Shown here in pieces: positions 1 to 9,748 of a DNA stretch of 64,000 bases; positions within the stretch are counted from its first letter, which is position 1, and each line of letters opens with the position of its first letter. Under the pieces are notes generated by a model, which worked only from the letters and a program-made list of their open reading frames with translations, was not told the origin of the DNA and did not search any database. Position numbers and translations under genes: made by a program. Source of the DNA: Arthrobacter sp. SLBN-100 (GTDB lineage Bacteria > Actinomycetota > Actinomycetes > Actinomycetales > Micrococcaceae); assembly GCF_006715305.1 (NCBI RefSeq), contig NZ_VFMY01000001.1, positions 868,001 through 932,000 on the forward strand. Direction: 5' to 3'.

Positions 1-64
1 GCCGGATCCATTGACCGGGCAGTCCTAATACTAGTCTCACCGCGGCCGACCGGCTGAATTCGTG

Positions 65-688
65 TTAATCAGCCGGCGTGGGCTCCGCAAACGCCTGGCG
101 GCGTACGGAGATTACGCGCTGGACCACCGTGATGAAACTGGCGAGGGCGAGCAGCGCGAGCGTTACCAGCAACACCACGCCCGGGAGCCCAAGGCCGGTA
201 AATCCGGTGACCACCAGAACCGAAACCAGGCGTTCCGCGCGTTCGGCGATGCCCACGTTGGCGGTGAAGCCCAGTGACTCAGCTTTGGCCCTGGCATAGG
301 AAACCACCATGCCCAGGACGAGACAAACGGTGGCCGCCATCGCGATGGGGACGTTGGCCCCGCCCGTGAAGAACCACACGGCGAGTCCCGCGAACAGGGC
401 GCCGTCGGCGATCCGGTCCAGGGTGGAGTCGAGGAAGTTGCCCCACCGGCCGCCCACCGCCTGCATCCTGGCCATGATGCCATCGAGCACGTCGGAGAAG
501 ATGAACGCGGTAATGAACAGTGTTCCCCACCAGAGCTGCCCCAGCGGATAGAAGACGAGGGCCCCCACCACCACCCCGGCCGTGCCGATGATCGTGACGG
601 CGTCGGGTGAAACGCCCATCCGGAGAAGCCAACGGGCGAGCGGGGTGAACAGCGCTGTGAAGAACCCGCGCGCGTGCTTATTCAGCAT
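65..688 (-). CDS. pgsA: Phosphatidylinositol phosphate synthase (CDP-alcohol phosphatidyltransferase)
   Basis: A 207-residue integral membrane enzyme expected to join CDP-diacylglycerol and inositol phosphate, the first committed step of phosphatidylinositol and PIM synthesis in actinobacteria. The full CDP-alcohol transferase signature D-x2-DG-x2-AR-x8-G-x3-D-x3-D lies at about residues 66-90 (DVLDG, MAR, LDSTLD), with several hydrophobic segments around it. The ATG at 688 is preferred over a longer upstream reading because it begins the conserved N-terminus MLNKHARG and overlaps the end of the HIT gene by 11 bp, which suggests translational coupling. The thrS-HIT-pgsA order matches Mycobacterium tuberculosis Rv2614c-Rv2612c. 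The exact substrate (inositol phosphate rather than glycerol phosphate) is inferred from that context. Confidence 0.9.
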   Translation of the reverse strand: MLNKHARGFFTALFTPLARWLLRMGVSPDAVTIIGTAGVVVGALVFYPLGQLWWGTLFITAFIFSDVLDGIMARMQAVGGRWGNFLDSTLDRIADGALFAGLAVWFFTGGANVPIAMAATVCLVLGMVVSYARAKAESLGFTANVGIAERAERLVSVLVVTGFTGLGLPGVVLLVTLALLALASFITVVQRVISVRRQAFAEPTPAD

Positions 689-1265
689 CCGTCTCCCCGG
701 GCCAGGCGTCGGCGACCTGCTGGCGGACCTCATTAAGGGTCTGGGTAATCGCCTTGGTCTGGGCGATGATGGGGAAGAAGTTCCCGTCGCCGCCCCACCG
801 GGGAACGATGTGCTGGTGCAGGTGCGCGGCGATGCCGGCTCCGCCCACCACGCCCTGGTTCATCCCCAGGTTGAAACCGCCCGGATTGGACACTTTCCGC
901 AGGACCCGCATGGCGGTCTGGGTGAGCTCGGCGAACTCCGCCGTCTCCTCCAAGGTCAGGTCTGTGTAGTCGGGGATGTGGCGGTACGGGCAAACCAAAA
1001 GATGCCCCGGGTTGTACGGAAACAGGTTCAGCACCACATAGCAGGTCCTTCCCCGGTGGACGATGAGTGCTTCCTCATCGGTACGTCCGGGGCCAACGCA
1101 GAACGGGCAATCGTTTTCGTTCTTGAACTGGTGCTGGCCGCCCTTGATATAGGCCATGCGGTGCGGAGTCCACAGGCGCTGGAAAGCGTCCGGGACACCG
1201 GCGAGGTCAAAGTCGTCGGTAACGCCGGCATCCCCTGGATATCCTGCGCCTGTGTTCTCCTGCAC
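678..1265 (-). CDS. HIT-family nucleotide hydrolase, Ap4A phosphorylase-like
   Basis: A 195-residue histidine-triad protein. The catalytic HxHxH motif is visible as HLHQHIVPRW near residue 150, and an upstream CPFC pair near residue 55 is typical of actinobacterial members. The M. tuberculosis homologue in the same operon position (Rv2613c) has been described as a diadenosine tetraphosphate phosphorylase, so cleavage of Ap4A made by aminoacyl-tRNA synthetases is the likely role. It sits 17 bp downstream of thrS and overlaps pgsA, so the three are almost certainly co-transcribed. The enzyme subclass is inferred from synteny. Confidence 0.9.
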   Translation of the reverse strand: MQENTGAGYPGDAGVTDDFDLAGVPDAFQRLWTPHRMAYIKGGQHQFKNENDCPFCVGPGRTDEEALIVHRGRTCYVVLNLFPYNPGHLLVCPYRHIPDYTDLTLEETAEFAELTQTAMRVLRKVSNPGGFNLGMNQGVVGGAGIAAHLHQHIVPRWGGDGNFFPIIAQTKAITQTLNEVRQQVADAWPGETDAE

Positions 1266-1282
1266 GGCCTGTTCCGTTTCCG

Positions 1283-3292
1283 CTAGCTGGTCCGGTTCCG
1301 GACGGCCTCAGTGATCCGCTTGATTGCCTCGGCCACGGGCACGCCGTTGTCCTGGCTTCCGTCCCGGAAGCGGAACGAGACAGCACCAGCCTCGGCATCA
1401 TCACCGCCGGCGATCAGGACAAACGGGATCTTGTCTTTGCTGGCAGTGCGGATCTTCTTGGGGAACCGGTCCGAGGACGTATCCACCTCGGCACGGATAC
1501 CTGCCGCCTTAAGCTGATCGACGACGTCGAACATGTACTCGTTGAACGTCTCCGCCACAGGGATGCCCACCACCTGGACAGGTGCGAGCCACGCCGGGAA
1601 GGCTCCGGCATAGTGCTCGGTGAGCACACCCATGAACCGCTCCACCGACCCGAAGAGCGCACGGTGGATCATCACCGGACGCTGCCTCGTGCCATCGGCG
1701 GCCTGGAATTCCAGTTCGAAGCGTTCAGGCAGGTTGAAATCCAGCTGGATGGTGGACATCTGCCAGGTGCGGCCCAGCGCGTCCTTCGCCTGGACGGAGA
1801 TCTTGGGACCGTAGAAGGCAGCTCCCCCGGGATCGGGCACGAGTTCCAGCCCGGATTCCTGCGCCACTTCCGCGAGGGTCCTGGTGGCTTCATCCCAGGC
1901 GGCGTCGTCACCGACGTACTTTTCCGGGTCCTTGGTGGACAGTTCCAGGTAGAAGTCGTTGAGCCCGTAGTCCTTGAGCAGGTCCAGGACGAAGTTCAGG
2001 GTCTTGGTGAGTTCGTCCTTCATCTGCTCGCGGGTGCAGTAGATGTGGGCGTCGTCCTGTGTCATGCCGCGCACACGGGTGAGGCCGTGCACGACGCCGG
2101 ACTTCTCGTACCGGTAAACCGACCCGAATTCGAACAGCCGCAGCGGCAGCTCGCGGTATGAGCGCCCGCGGGACCGGAAGATGAGGTTGTGCATGGGGCA
2201 GTTCATCGGCTTCAGGTAGTAGTCCTGGCCGGGCTTGCGTACGGTGCCGTCCTCGTTGAGCTCGGCATCCACGTGCATCGCCGGGAACATGCCGTCCTTG
2301 TACCAGTCAAGGTGGCCGGAGACTTCGTAGAGGTGGCCCTTGGTGATGTGCGGCGTGTACACGAACTCGTAGCCTGCCTCGACGTGGCGCTGCCTCGAGT
2401 AGTCCTCCATCTCCTTGCGGATGATGCCGCCCTTGGGATGGAAGACGGGAAGGCCTGAGCCGAGTTCGTCCGGGAAGGAGAACAGGTCCAGTTCAGAGCC
2501 GAGCTTGCGGTGGTCGCGGCGCTCGGCCTCCGCGATGCGTTCCTGGTACGCCTTGAGAGCCTCCTTGGTGGGCCAGGCCGTACCGTAGATCCGCTGCAGC
2601 TGCTGGTTCTTCTGGTTTCCCAGCCAGTAGGCCGAGGACGAGCGGGTGAGCGCGAAGGCGTTGGAGATCATCTTGGTGTTGGGCAGGTGCGGGCCGCGGC
2701 AGAGATCGCACCAGACGGTGGTCCCTTCCTTGCGCTCAACGTTGTCGTAGATGGTGATATCGCCGGCGCCCACCTCGACGTTGACGCCCTCGCCGGCTTC
2801 GGCAGCATCATTCTTCTTGCCCAGCAGTTCAATCTTGTAGGGCTCGTTCTTCATCGCTTCGCGGGCCTCGTCCTCGGAGACGACGCGGCGGACGAACTTC
2901 TGGTTCTGGTTGACGATCTTGAGCATCATCTTTTCGAGGGTTTTGAGGTCCTCGGGAGTGAAGGGCTCGGAGACATCAAAGTCAAAGTAGAAGCCGTCGG
3001 TGATGTACGGGCCGATGCCCAGCTTGGCGTCGGGGCGCAGCTGCTGGACCGCCTGGGCCATCACGTGGGCCGTGGAGTGGCGGAGCACGTTCAGCCCGTC
3101 CGGGGAATCGATGGTGACACCCTCAACCGCGGCGCCTTCCGGCAGTTCCTGGTCCAAGTCCTTCAGCTCGCCATTGACGCGGGCTACAACAACATCACGG
3201 CGCTCAAAGAAGAGTTCCGCACCGGTTGTCCCGGTAGTCACCTTGGTCTCTTCGCCATCGACGAGAAGGGTGATCTGCTGGGCATCTGACAC
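1283..3292 (-). CDS. thrS: Threonyl-tRNA synthetase
   Basis: A 669-residue class II aminoacyl-tRNA synthetase that charges tRNA-Thr. Domains in order are an N-terminal TGS domain (about 5-65), the editing/zinc-like domain with [10 protein letters not shown] (about 72), the catalytic core with class II motif 2 near [11 protein letters not shown] and motif 3 near ALFGSVERF, and a C-terminal anticodon-binding domain beginning near [10 protein letters not shown]. The start is GTG with AGGAGA six bases upstream. First gene of the thrS-HIT-pgsA operon. The 116-bp gap before dnaE2 is too short for a T-box leader and none was seen. Confidence 0.97.
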   Translation of the reverse strand: MSDAQQITLLVDGEETKVTTGTTGAELFFERRDVVVARVNGELKDLDQELPEGAAVEGVTIDSPDGLNVLRHSTAHVMAQAVQQLRPDAKLGIGPYITDGFYFDFDVSEPFTPEDLKTLEKMMLKIVNQNQKFVRRVVSEDEAREAMKNEPYKIELLGKKNDAAEAGEGVNVEVGAGDITIYDNVERKEGTTVWCDLCRGPHLPNTKMISNAFALTRSSSAYWLGNQKNQQLQRIYGTAWPTKEALKAYQERIAEAERRDHRKLGSELDLFSFPDELGSGLPVFHPKGGIIRKEMEDYSRQRHVEAGYEFVYTPHITKGHLYEVSGHLDWYKDGMFPAMHVDAELNEDGTVRKPGQDYYLKPMNCPMHNLIFRSRGRSYRELPLRLFEFGSVYRYEKSGVVHGLTRVRGMTQDDAHIYCTREQMKDELTKTLNFVLDLLKDYGLNDFYLELSTKDPEKYVGDDAAWDEATRTLAEVAQESGLELVPDPGGAAFYGPKISVQAKDALGRTWQMSTIQLDFNLPERFELEFQAADGTRQRPVMIHRALFGSVERFMGVLTEHYAGAFPAWLAPVQVVGIPVAETFNEYMFDVVDQLKAAGIRAEVDTSSDRFPKKIRTASKDKIPFVLIAGGDDAEAGAVSFRFRDGSQDNGVPVAEAIKRITEAVRNRTS

Positions 3293-3408
3293 GGGTGTCT
3301 CCTATTCAAAGTTAAGGCTTCATAGCTTGTGGCATACGGGGACCACAGCCAGCCACCGTCAATGCTATCGGTTCCGCGAAGGGCCGACCAAAGCGGCACA
3401 CGGCAGAC

Positions 3409-6400
3409 TCAACCGCTAAAACCAGTAATCGCCAGGCTCCTGCTGATCCCGTCAAGGGGATGCGGGCCGTCACCGTCCTGGTCGGCCGGAGTTGGGAACG
3501 GCAGGCTTTCGGTGCGGCTGAGGTCCCAGGCCATGCTTGCGCTGAGGCTGATTCCCCGGGGGCCTGTCCGTCTGGTGGTGCCGCGGATGAGCAGGAGCCG
3601 GGTTCCGAACAGGAGAAGGCCGGCATTTTCCTGGGCCTCATGGAAGAAGACCGAATCGATGCAGCCGGTGCCGTCATCAATGCTGATGAACACCACCCTC
3701 CTGCCTCCGCGCATGGGGGGCGTCTGGGTGGCTACCCGCACCCCGGCCACCAGGACCTCGGTCCCGTTGCGCAGGCCCAGGAGCTTGTCCGCCGTAGTCA
3801 CACCAAGCCTGTCCAGCGTGGGACGGTGGCTCTCCATCAGGTGGCTGCTGACGTCAATGGCCATCAGGTCCAGCTCAGCCCGGACATTCTCGACGAGGGT
3901 AGGCGCGGGCAGCCCAGGTTTGACGTTGCGCAGCTCTACATCGCCCAGGGGGAGGGACAGCTGCCCCTCAAGCACTTCGACGCCTTTCCGTCCGCTGCCT
4001 GCATTTTGCAGCCGTGTCAGGTGCTGGACCAGGTCTGCCCGGTTGGCCATTCCGCCCGCCTCACGGTGGAGGGAATCAAAAGCACCCAGCTGGGCCAGGC
4101 GTTTGATGCTTGGCTTGCTCAGCCGCGAGCGCGCCCGGAGGTCTGCGAGGGAGTCGTACGGCTGGCCGGCAACAGTCCTTTTCAGCTCGGTGGCGGACAA
4201 CCCGTAGATCCCGTTCAGGCTCAGCCGGATCCCGAGCTTCCCGGCATCCGGGCCCTGCCGGATCCGCTCCACCTGGTACTCCCCTTTGCTGAGGTTGATG
4301 TCCAGGGGAAGGATGGGGATCCCCAGCCGCCTGGCCTCCGCCACCAGGAGCCGCTTGGGATACATGCCCGGATCGTGCTCCCACAGGCCGGCCAGGAAAG
4401 CTTCAGGGTGGTGCGCCTTCAGCCAGGCTGACTGGTAGGTAGGCACGGCGAAGGCAGCACCATGGGCTTTGCAGAACCCAAAGCTGGCAAAGGACTTCAG
4501 GGTTCCCCATACCTTGTCAACGACGTCGGGGGAAAAGCCCTTAATCTTTGCCTGCCTGCGGAAATACTCCTCCACCTGGGATTCCCCAACCTCGTTGCTG
4601 AGGGCCCGCCGGAATTCATCGGCCTTAGCAAGCCCGCACCCGGTCATCACGTCGAATGTCCTCAGGATTTGCTCGTGGAAAACCGTCACCCCGTGGGTTT
4701 CCTGGAGCACCGGCTTCAGGAGCGGGTGGGGGTAGACCTCCGGGGCAAACCCATGGCGGTGTTCCAGGAAGGGCCGCACCATGTCCGACTTCATGGGCCC
4801 CGGACGGAAAAGCGAGATATCGATGATGAGGTCATTAAACTCCCGGGGCGCCATCTTGCCGATCAGTTCACGCTGCCCGGGAGACTCGATCTGGAAGCAG
4901 CCCAGGGTATGGGTGCTCCGGATGAGTTCAAAAGTGGGCTCATCGTCCAGGGGAATGGCGTTGAGGTCGATGTGCCCGTTCTCAGCAATGAAGTCCGGCC
5001 CCGAGCCGTCGGGCCCGGCGGCATGGCCGCCCGCTGCCACCACATCCTTTTTGGAGGGATGGATGCGGATGATCTCCCGAACGGCAAATGCCATGGCACT
5101 TTGCATCCTCACGCCCAGGACATCGAGCTTGAGCATGCCCATGGGATCCATGTCGTGCTTATCGAACTGGCTCATGGGCAGTCCCAGGCCGCTGGGCTGT
5201 ACAGGGGTACGGTCCAGCAAGGTGGCGTCACCCAGGATCACGCCGCACGGATGCATGGAGATGTGCCGCGGCAAACGGTCCAGGCGTTCGGTCAGGTCCA
5301 CCAGCAGGTCCAGTTGCTGGTTGCCGTGGGAATCCCGCTGTTCCACCCGGCCGGCAAATTCCCTTAGCTCGGGCTTCTCCTGCAGCGCCTCACGGAACTT
5401 GGAGGCTGAGAACCGCCACAGCTGCTTGGCGATGTCCCCCACGTCGCCGTCATCCATCCCCAGGGCAAGGCCGGCGTCGCGCACCGCACCCCGGGCCCGG
5501 TAGCCGTTCTGCATGCTCATGAGCGTGACGCGTTCTGAACCAAAGCGCTCAAAAATCCGGTGGTACACGTTATGCCGCTCGGCACTTTCGACGTCGATAT
5601 CGATATCCGGCAAGGTGGCCCGGTCCCGGGAAAGGAAGCGTTCGAAGATGAGGTCGTGCTGCAGCGGGTTTACCTGGCTGACGTCAATGAGGTAGTTGAC
5701 CAGGCTGGAGGCTCCGGAGCCTCGGGCGGCCGCCCGCACCCCCATCTCCTGGATCATGCGCGAAACCTCCGCGACGGTGAGGAAGTAGGAGGAAAACCCC
5801 AGGTTCTGGATGATGCCCAGCTCATGGTCGAGCCGGTGGAGCATTTCCTTTTCGCTGTTCCCGGCGATTCCAGGGAACCTCCTGCCGATCCCGGCGCGGC
5901 AGCGCTGCACCAGTTCCAAGTGCGGATCCTGGCTGATCCCGATGACCGCAGCTTCCGGCACCACCGGCTGCTTCCAGCCCATGTCCGTGACGGGGTCAAT
6001 CCTGCAAGCATCGGCGAGCGCCTCTGTTTGTGCCATCAGCCTGTTAAGGTCTTCGGCACCATAGCCTGCTGCGGAAATGATTTCCTTACCCAGCTGCAGC
6101 ATCTGGTGTGAGGATTTCAGCCAGCCCTGGCCGTTGGGTTGCAGCAGTGGTTCCTGGGCCAGTTCCGGAAGGGATTTCAGGGTCCGTGCAGAATCCAGTA
6201 CGTCTGCGGTTGCGGCGCCGTCCTCCGCGCAGTACCGGACCGCATTGCTGAGGATTGCGGGGACGTTGTGTTCCTCCGCGAGTTTGAGCATCCGGACGGC
6301 ATGCGCCGTGCTCAACGGTTTTCCCGGGGCGCTGAGTTGGGAAACGGCCTCGGCCACAACAGTTCCTGCCGGCATGGCATCCAGCCACTGCTTGAAAAGG

Positions 6401-6897
6401 GTGCGCGGCCGTAGGTAACGCCGCCCGCCCATGGCACGTCCGACGTCGGAATCCGGCCCGATCAGGACCATCAGCACGGGTTTCAGGGTGTGGGGATCCA
6501 GGGCGCGGGAGGCAAGTTCAGCCCTGGTCACGGCTACGGGCACAGCTCCACCGGCTTTACCCGAGGTGCGGGCGTGGGCGTCGGACACCAACCGGCACAG
6601 CGCGCGGTAGCCGGCCCCGTTGTTGTGGCCGCGGGCCAGCACCACCACCCGGCCTGCCAGCTGGGTGCGGTGATCGGCGTCGTCGTCATAGACCGCAAGG
6701 TCCACCCCTACGATGGGGTCAATGCCGGAACCCATGCACGCTTTGAGGTGCTTGATGGTGCCGTACAGGCCGTCCCGGTCCGTGCAGCCGAGCGCGCTTG
6801 CGCCGTCAGCAGCAGCGGCCTGCGCCAGTTCCTCGGGCCAGGAAACTCCGTAGTGGGCGCTGAATGCGGTGGAGACGTGGAGGTGCGTGAAGCTCAT
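3409..6897 (-). CDS. dnaE2: Error-prone DNA polymerase III alpha subunit DnaE2
   Basis: A 1162-residue C-family polymerase. It has an N-terminal PHP domain (starting THLHVSTAFSAHYG), a palm with the acidic motifs PDIDIDVE (about 430) and GMLKLDVLG (about 590), finger and HhH regions, and a C-terminal OB fold (GTEVLVAGVRVATQTP). The length and the absence of the long C-terminal tail of replicative DnaE1 fit the DnaE2/ImuC class used for SOS-induced translesion synthesis. Its ATG overlaps the stop of the preceding DUF6504 gene as ATGA, so the two are translationally coupled behind the LexA-like site at 7262. The usual partners imuA and imuB are not next to it here. Confidence 0.95.
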   Translation of the reverse strand: MSFTHLHVSTAFSAHYGVSWPEELAQAAAADGASALGCTDRDGLYGTIKHLKACMGSGIDPIVGVDLAVYDDDADHRTQLAGRVVVLARGHNNGAGYRALCRLVSDAHARTSGKAGGAVPVAVTRAELASRALDPHTLKPVLMVLIGPDSDVGRAMGGRRYLRPRTLFKQWLDAMPAGTVVAEAVSQLSAPGKPLSTAHAVRMLKLAEEHNVPAILSNAVRYCAEDGAATADVLDSARTLKSLPELAQEPLLQPNGQGWLKSSHQMLQLGKEIISAAGYGAEDLNRLMAQTEALADACRIDPVTDMGWKQPVVPEAAVIGISQDPHLELVQRCRAGIGRRFPGIAGNSEKEMLHRLDHELGIIQNLGFSSYFLTVAEVSRMIQEMGVRAAARGSGASSLVNYLIDVSQVNPLQHDLIFERFLSRDRATLPDIDIDVESAERHNVYHRIFERFGSERVTLMSMQNGYRARGAVRDAGLALGMDDGDVGDIAKQLWRFSASKFREALQEKPELREFAGRVEQRDSHGNQQLDLLVDLTERLDRLPRHISMHPCGVILGDATLLDRTPVQPSGLGLPMSQFDKHDMDPMGMLKLDVLGVRMQSAMAFAVREIIRIHPSKKDVVAAGGHAAGPDGSGPDFIAENGHIDLNAIPLDDEPTFELIRSTHTLGCFQIESPGQRELIGKMAPREFNDLIIDISLFRPGPMKSDMVRPFLEHRHGFAPEVYPHPLLKPVLQETHGVTVFHEQILRTFDVMTGCGLAKADEFRRALSNEVGESQVEEYFRRQAKIKGFSPDVVDKVWGTLKSFASFGFCKAHGAAFAVPTYQSAWLKAHHPEAFLAGLWEHDPGMYPKRLLVAEARRLGIPILPLDINLSKGEYQVERIRQGPDAGKLGIRLSLNGIYGLSATELKRTVAGQPYDSLADLRARSRLSKPSIKRLAQLGAFDSLHREAGGMANRADLVQHLTRLQNAGSGRKGVEVLEGQLSLPLGDVELRNVKPGLPAPTLVENVRAELDLMAIDVSSHLMESHRPTLDRLGVTTADKLLGLRNGTEVLVAGVRVATQTPPMRGGRRVVFISIDDGTGCIDSVFFHEAQENAGLLLFGTRLLLIRGTTRRTGPRGISLSASMAWDLSRTESLPFPTPADQDGDGPHPLDGISRSLAITGFSG

Positions 6898-7226
6898 GCT
6901 GTTCTGGGGCGCAGGGCGTCATGGATCCGCAGGAGCCGCCAGCGGCCGCTGCGGATGTGACGGGTGAGGTCAAGGGTGAGCGTCTCTTCCTGTTCCTTGA
7001 ATCCGCCGGAGCCCGGGGCTGAACGCTGCACCTGGACCCGCCAGATTTCGTGGTCCACCAGCCCGGGGCCGCTTCCCAGCGGTGCGCGGGTTTCTTCGGC
7101 CCACCACTGGCGGCGTTCGTACCAGCGGACGGGTTCGGCACACACAGAATAGGCACGACCCGCCCAAACAACAGCCACCGGGTGGCCGTCAGGGGCGCAG
7201 GAGACGTCAACGGATTCGCTGAACAT
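6894..7226 (-). CDS. DUF6504 family protein, SOS operon partner of dnaE2
   Basis: A small protein of about 110 residues with no signal peptide or membrane segment. It resembles the DUF6504 family of actinobacterial mutasome loci (VVWAGRAYSV, WYERRQWWAEE, DHEIWRVQV). No biochemical function is known to me. The start is uncertain: ATG at 7226 has GGGAGG 12 bases away, while an in-frame TTG at 7232 has the same SD at the ideal six bases. The gene overlaps dnaE2 by four bases and lies directly behind an SOS box, so co-expression during DNA damage is strongly implied. Confidence 0.8.
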   Translation of the reverse strand: MFSESVDVSCAPDGHPVAVVWAGRAYSVCAEPVRWYERRQWWAEETRAPLGSGPGLVDHEIWRVQVQRSAPGSGGFKEQEETLTLDLTRHIRSGRWRLLRIHDALRPRTA

Positions 7227-7261
7227 ACCCAAGGGGCGCCTCCCGGTAAAAAAGACCTTAT

Positions 7262-7277
7262 TCGAATATCTGTTCGA
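7262..7277 (-). promoter_or_regulatory. LexA (SOS) box
   Basis: TCGAATATCTGTTCGA differs at one position from the actinobacterial LexA consensus TCGAAC-N4-GTTCGA. It lies about 36 bp upstream of the DUF6504 ATG, with a TAAGGT -10-like element just downstream on the minus strand. A second short palindrome, TGTTCGAACA (7271-7280), overlaps its right half. This is the expected control for a dnaE2 mutagenesis operon. Confidence 0.85.
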
Positions 7278-7520
7278 ACAGTACCAGTCTACGCCGGGCC
7301 GCAGCCAAAGCATAGAAGGGGGGTTAGGGGCAGCTTGCAGAACAGGTTTGGGGCTGAAACCCATTGCGGCACAGGCAAGCAGGATCCTAAGCTTTCAGCC
7401 ATCTGAGGTGCAGCCGACGATAGGCCCTTAACCGGGTCTTTCACAGCGCGCCTCTTGCTTTGGGATCCGCGCTGACTGCGCGTCAGAGTTCATTGGGACT
7501 CAGAGATCCGAGGTAAAACA

Positions 7521-8408
7521 ATGTACAAAAAGCTTGTTATCCCAGGCAGCATCCTTCTCGCTTCGATGGCGATGCTCGGAAGCCCTGCCACTGCTGCGCC
7601 CACAAACACCCCTCTATCAGGAGCCATCTTCACCACCGATGGCAGCGGTGTGCCCGTCAACCTCAACATCTACGACTCCAAGGAGGACGTTTATCTCAAC
7701 GGCGGTCCCGGCATCAACGCCCCCGACGATGCCGCGGGTCTTCCGGCGGGAACCTACTCCTACCAAGTGACAGACCCCTCCGGGAAGACTCTGCTCTCGA
7801 CCGACCCGGTGGCGTGCCGGCAGTTCACGGTTGATGCCAGTGGCGTCATCACAGACGTAGCTCCTTCAGGAGGCTGTGCCCACGCCACCGGAACCGACGG
7901 TGAAGACAAGGGCATCACCGTCCAGCTCTTCCCCTACAACGACACCCCCAACAACGGCGGCGTCTACAAGGTGTGGGTGTCCCCCACCAACCTGCTGGAC
8001 TGTACTGCACCGGGCAATAAGAACTGCTTCGTTCCCCGCTACAGCAAGACCGACAACTTCAAGGTCCGCAACGACCTGATTGTCGAAATTGATGTGCGCT
8101 TCTGGAAGAACGGCGTGGCCATGGACGGCTATGCCGCGCACTGGACGGACACCAACGGCGCCGGCAACATCAAGTACTCCGAATGGAACCCAGCAGTACT
8201 GGCCTTCCACGAGGCGCACTTTGAGGCAGCCGAACAGGGAACCCATGGTATCCGCGTCAACAGCCAGCCGGGCTGCACCATTGTTTCCGTTCAGCCTCCT
8301 GCAGGCAAGGCAGTCAACGGAAACCGGGGCTGGGCACAGGTCAGCGTGACGGTTGCCGACCACACTGAAGGCGACCACACCTATTTCGTGGACGTCACTT
8401 GCGGCTAG
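7521..8408 (+). CDS. Secreted protein of unknown function
   Basis: A 295-residue protein with a clear signal peptide (KK start, hydrophobic core, cleavage near ATAA-PT at residue 26). The mature part is rich in Gly, Asn and Asp with beta-type repeats resembling surface 'carboxypeptidase-regulatory-like' or pilin-like folds (LPAGTYSYQVTDPSGKTLL). It contains six cysteines that could form disulphides outside the cell (for example PVACRQF, GGCAHA, LLDCTAPGNKNCF, PGCTI, VTCG). I do not recognise a family. It is a single-gene unit closed by a strong hairpin at 8443. Confidence 0.85.
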   Translation: MYKKLVIPGSILLASMAMLGSPATAAPTNTPLSGAIFTTDGSGVPVNLNIYDSKEDVYLNGGPGINAPDDAAGLPAGTYSYQVTDPSGKTLLSTDPVACRQFTVDASGVITDVAPSGGCAHATGTDGEDKGITVQLFPYNDTPNNGGVYKVWVSPTNLLDCTAPGNKNCFVPRYSKTDNFKVRNDLIVEIDVRFWKNGVAMDGYAAHWTDTNGAGNIKYSEWNPAVLAFHEAHFEAAEQGTHGIRVNSQPGCTIVSVQPPAGKAVNGNRGWAQVSVTVADHTEGDHTYFVDVTCG

Positions 8409-8442
8409 CGGGCCTCTGAACCACTGCGCCCATCAATGATGT

Positions 8443-8484
8443 GCAGGAAGCCGGAGGGACACGGAAGTCCCTCCGGCTTCCTGC
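8443..8484 (+). terminator. Hairpin terminator after the secreted-protein gene
   Basis: A perfect 17-bp inverted repeat (GCAGGAAGCCGGAGGGA and its complement) with an 8-nt loop starts 35 bp after the stop codon. There is only a short T-containing tail. It most likely ends the upstream transcript and insulates the next gene. Confidence 0.75.
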
Positions 8485-8551
8485 GCTTTCCAAACTGAGC
8501 TTTCCGCAACCGGGGGTGGACGGACCGAACGGCAGGGAGCAGGATTGTGCC

Positions 8552-8941
8552 ATGAGTACCGATGACGCACTCCTCAAGCAGGCAACGATTCAGGCCCAGG
8601 ACTCCACCTTGGTGGCAACGTTCGATATCGACGGAGCCATTCCGGGGTCGGGCGCATATGTAGTGGGGCTGGTGGGCGCCACTCCGGATTATTCAACGCA
8701 ACGGCGGCTGTGCATTGAATTCATGAACGGGGAGGCCATTGCGTTCTACTCGTTCAACCGGGAACAAGGACTGGAAGAAAACTATGACCTTGCCGGGGTA
8801 ACCCACTCGGAGAGCAGGATCACCGGGCAGTTTCCGCGCACCGCCATTTACGGCCTGGACCAGGGGCACGTAATGACCGGCTTCAGCGAGGCTGACGGCC
8901 GGGAATTCCAGTCCGGTGTTCCCGTCGAGGAGAACCTGTAA
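8552..8941 (+). CDS. Conserved hypothetical protein
   Basis: A 129-residue soluble protein beginning at an ATG that follows GGGAGCAGG. It has no signal peptide or membrane segment. It is acidic, with a run of beta-type sequence (TLVATFDIDG, YVVGLVGATPD, RITGQFPRTAIYGL). I do not recognise the family. The longer upstream reading frame runs through the terminator hairpin and is not used. Confidence 0.7.
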   Translation: MSTDDALLKQATIQAQDSTLVATFDIDGAIPGSGAYVVGLVGATPDYSTQRRLCIEFMNGEAIAFYSFNREQGLEENYDLAGVTHSESRITGQFPRTAIYGLDQGHVMTGFSEADGREFQSGVPVEENL

Positions 8942-8959
8942 CAGCTGGGCCGGCGCGGC

Positions 8960-9280
8960 TCAGCTGTTTTCTTTGTGGACCCGGAGTTCGAGTTCAATGA
9001 AACCGGAGATCATGGCCCGGTAGGTGGACTCGACGATGTCCGGGTCGATGTCCTTCTTCTCGGCTGCGGAACGGACGTGTTCGATAATCCGCTCCACGCG
9101 GCCCGGGGCACGGACCTCGGCGTCGTCACCCTTCAGGGTTCCGGCGATCCGGATCAGCCGCTCGCGGCGCGCGATCAGGGTGACAATCTGGTCATCCACC
9201 TCATCAACGGCGATCCGGACGGCAGCGAGCTGTTCCTTGTCGGCCAAAGCATCTCTATCGTTTCCTTGTATTGTCGCCAT
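8960..9280 (-). CDS. Chorismate mutase, AroQ class
   Basis: A 106-residue all-helical AroQ-type chorismate mutase converting chorismate to prephenate for Phe/Tyr synthesis. Diagnostic residues include the VDEVDDQIVTLIARRERL helix and a second basic helix with RVERIIEHVR. Its size matches a monofunctional cytoplasmic enzyme, and no signal peptide is present. The ATG at 9280 (MATIQGNDRD) is chosen because the longer reading would run into the divergent VOC gene. Confidence 0.88.
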   Translation of the reverse strand: MATIQGNDRDALADKEQLAAVRIAVDEVDDQIVTLIARRERLIRIAGTLKGDDAEVRAPGRVERIIEHVRSAAEKKDIDPDIVESTYRAMISGFIELELRVHKENS

Positions 9281-9299
9281 CCTCTGACAGTATCGAACC

Positions 9300-9722
9300 A
9301 TGCAGCCCAGAGTCGACTTCATTTCACTAGGCGTCCGCAGCGTGCCGGCGTCCCGCGCGTTCTACGTTGACGGCCTTGGCTGGCCGGTCCACCGCGAGGT
9401 TCCGGGGGATGTGGTGTTTATCCAGGTGAACCATGGCCTGGTGCTGTCCCTCTGGGATGTCCGCCAAATGCAGGCCGATGCCGGTGTCAGCGCTCCCGGT
9501 CCTGTCCCCCGCATCACGCTCAGCCACAACCTTCCGGGCACCGAGGACGTGGACAGGGTCATGGCGGAGGCCGCCGCGGCCGGCGCCGAGATCATTGCCG
9601 AACCCATCACCCAGCCCTGGGGCGGGTACAGCGGCTACTTCGCGGACCCGGACGGCTTCCGCTGGGAGGTGGCCTACAACCCCACCTGGACAGTGGACGA
9701 CGGCGGCACGGTCACCGTTTAG
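9300..9722 (+). CDS. VOC-family (glyoxalase/bleomycin-resistance fold) protein
   Basis: A 140-residue vicinal-oxygen-chelate protein with paired beta-alpha-beta-beta-beta modules: FISLGVRSVPASRAFYVDGLGW at the start and GYFADPDGFRWEVAYNP at the end. The DPDGxxWE ending is typical. The substrate cannot be deduced. It is divergent from the chorismate mutase gene with only 19 bp between starts, so the promoters must overlap. Confidence 0.88.
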   Translation: MQPRVDFISLGVRSVPASRAFYVDGLGWPVHREVPGDVVFIQVNHGLVLSLWDVRQMQADAGVSAPGPVPRITLSHNLPGTEDVDRVMAEAAAAGAEIIAEPITQPWGGYSGYFADPDGFRWEVAYNPTWTVDDGGTVTV

Positions 9723-9748
9723 GTCGCGTCCCGCCCGGGCGTGGACTT

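Noticed and set aside
3293..3408. T-box leader for thrS
   Set aside because: The gap is only 116 bp and lacks a T-box sequence or specifier stem.
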